64,000 nucleotides of DNA. Origin: Streptomyces malachitofuscus (lineage in GTDB: Bacteria; Actinomycetota; Actinomycetes; Streptomycetales; Streptomycetaceae). Shown here piece after piece: positions 63,792-64,000 of the stretch (positions are counted from its first letter, which is position 1; each line of letters starts with the position of its first letter). The position numbers and the translations under genes are program-made. Below the pieces are notes generated by a model that saw only the letters and a list, made by a program, of their open reading frames with translations, had not been told where the DNA came from and did not search any database. Location: contig NZ_BMUF01000017.1 of assembly GCF_014650055.1 (NCBI RefSeq), forward strand, positions 62,001 through 126,000, read 5' to 3'.

Positions 63792-64000
63792 ATGCAGAAG
63801 CTCTCCCTCGACGCCCTGGCCCGCGAACACCTGGAACGCGCCGCCGCCGCGCCCAACGGCCGCAGCGCCACCACCGTCTACGGCGGTCACGAACACACCC
63901 TGCGCCAGACGCTCCTCGCGCTGACCGCCGGCACGAGCCTCGCCGACCACGACAGCCCCGGGGAGGCCACCCTGCTGGTCCTGCGCGGCCGCGTCCGCCT
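63792..64000 (+). CDS. Cupin-domain protein, 3' end outside window
   Basis: The first 69 residues of a small cupin barrel. It starts MQKLSLDALAREHLERAAAA and continues with a GHEHTLRQTLLALTAG strand and a GEATLLVLRGRVRL strand, the usual pattern of a conserved single-domain cupin. The His-rich cupin motif is only partly visible before the window ends. Function unknown. It is divergent from the DUF2071 gene. Confidence 0.75.
   Translation, partial: MQKLSLDALAREHLERAAAAPNGRSATTVYGGHEHTLRQTLLALTAGTSLADHDSPGEATLLVLRGRVR

Overview
The window is high-GC chromosomal DNA from a Streptomyces or very close relative. The evidence is frequent GTG/TTG starts, many 4-bp stop/start overlaps, a long acidic N-terminus on NusG, a TTG-started rpoB, and the actinobacterial block tRNA-Thr, tRNA-Met, rpmG, two MaoC dehydratases, murB, tRNA-Trp, secE, nusG, rplK, rplA, rplJ, rplL, rpoB, rpoC, rpsL, rpsG, fusA, tuf. 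No plasmid or phage backbone is seen. All functional names come from reading the sequence; no database search was run.

Layout. 1-6.5 kb: the tail of a complex I operon (nuoI to nuoN), probably the second, partial nuo set of Streptomyces. 6.7-13 kb: HtpX-like protease, YccF-like membrane protein, amino-acid permease, YmgE-like protein, YajQ, a tRNA-Tyr gene lacking its D- and anticodon arms, an NAD(P)-binding protein, and a cytosine-deaminase-like protein that has lost its catalytic residues. 13-46 kb: the translation/transcription core. This core is interrupted between rpoC and rpsL by an accessory block (33.2-40.8 kb). 46-53.5 kb: a Rpn-type nuclease with a duplicated tail, a streptogrisin-type protease with a LysR regulator, a TetR regulator with an aldo/keto reductase and an LLM oxidoreductase, and a GH10 xylanase. 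53.5-58.6 kb: an island of toxin/immunity and NTPase genes bounded by a 217-bp direct repeat. 58.8-64 kb: a DUF574 methyltransferase, a winged-helix protein, a decayed stretch, gdhA, a DUF2071 protein and the start of a cupin gene.

The most interesting candidate is the minus-strand operon at 33.2-39.7 kb. Its order of transcription is class III nucleotide cyclase, STAND-like NTPase with HEAT-like repeats, SPFH-like coiled-coil protein, PycTM-type membrane protein and M48 membrane protease. A Crp-family gene lies just upstream and a CRP-shaped palindrome sits in front of the cyclase. Cyclase plus PycTM is the core of Pycsar anti-phage systems. The additional partners, and a nearly identical 28-residue tag on the cyclase and the NTPase, suggest an expanded cyclic-nucleotide conflict system.

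A second conflict locus is the island at 53.5-58.6 kb. It carries a WXG-like toxin with a C-terminal deaminase and an adjacent SUKH-4 immunity protein, plus a SUKH-4/deaminase fusion translationally coupled to a P-loop/beta-propeller protein. The flanking repeat is made of the 3' ends of the xylanase and methyltransferase genes, and a fragment resembling the gdhA leader lies at the inner right junction. Together these show that the island was inserted by recombination between sequences already present here.
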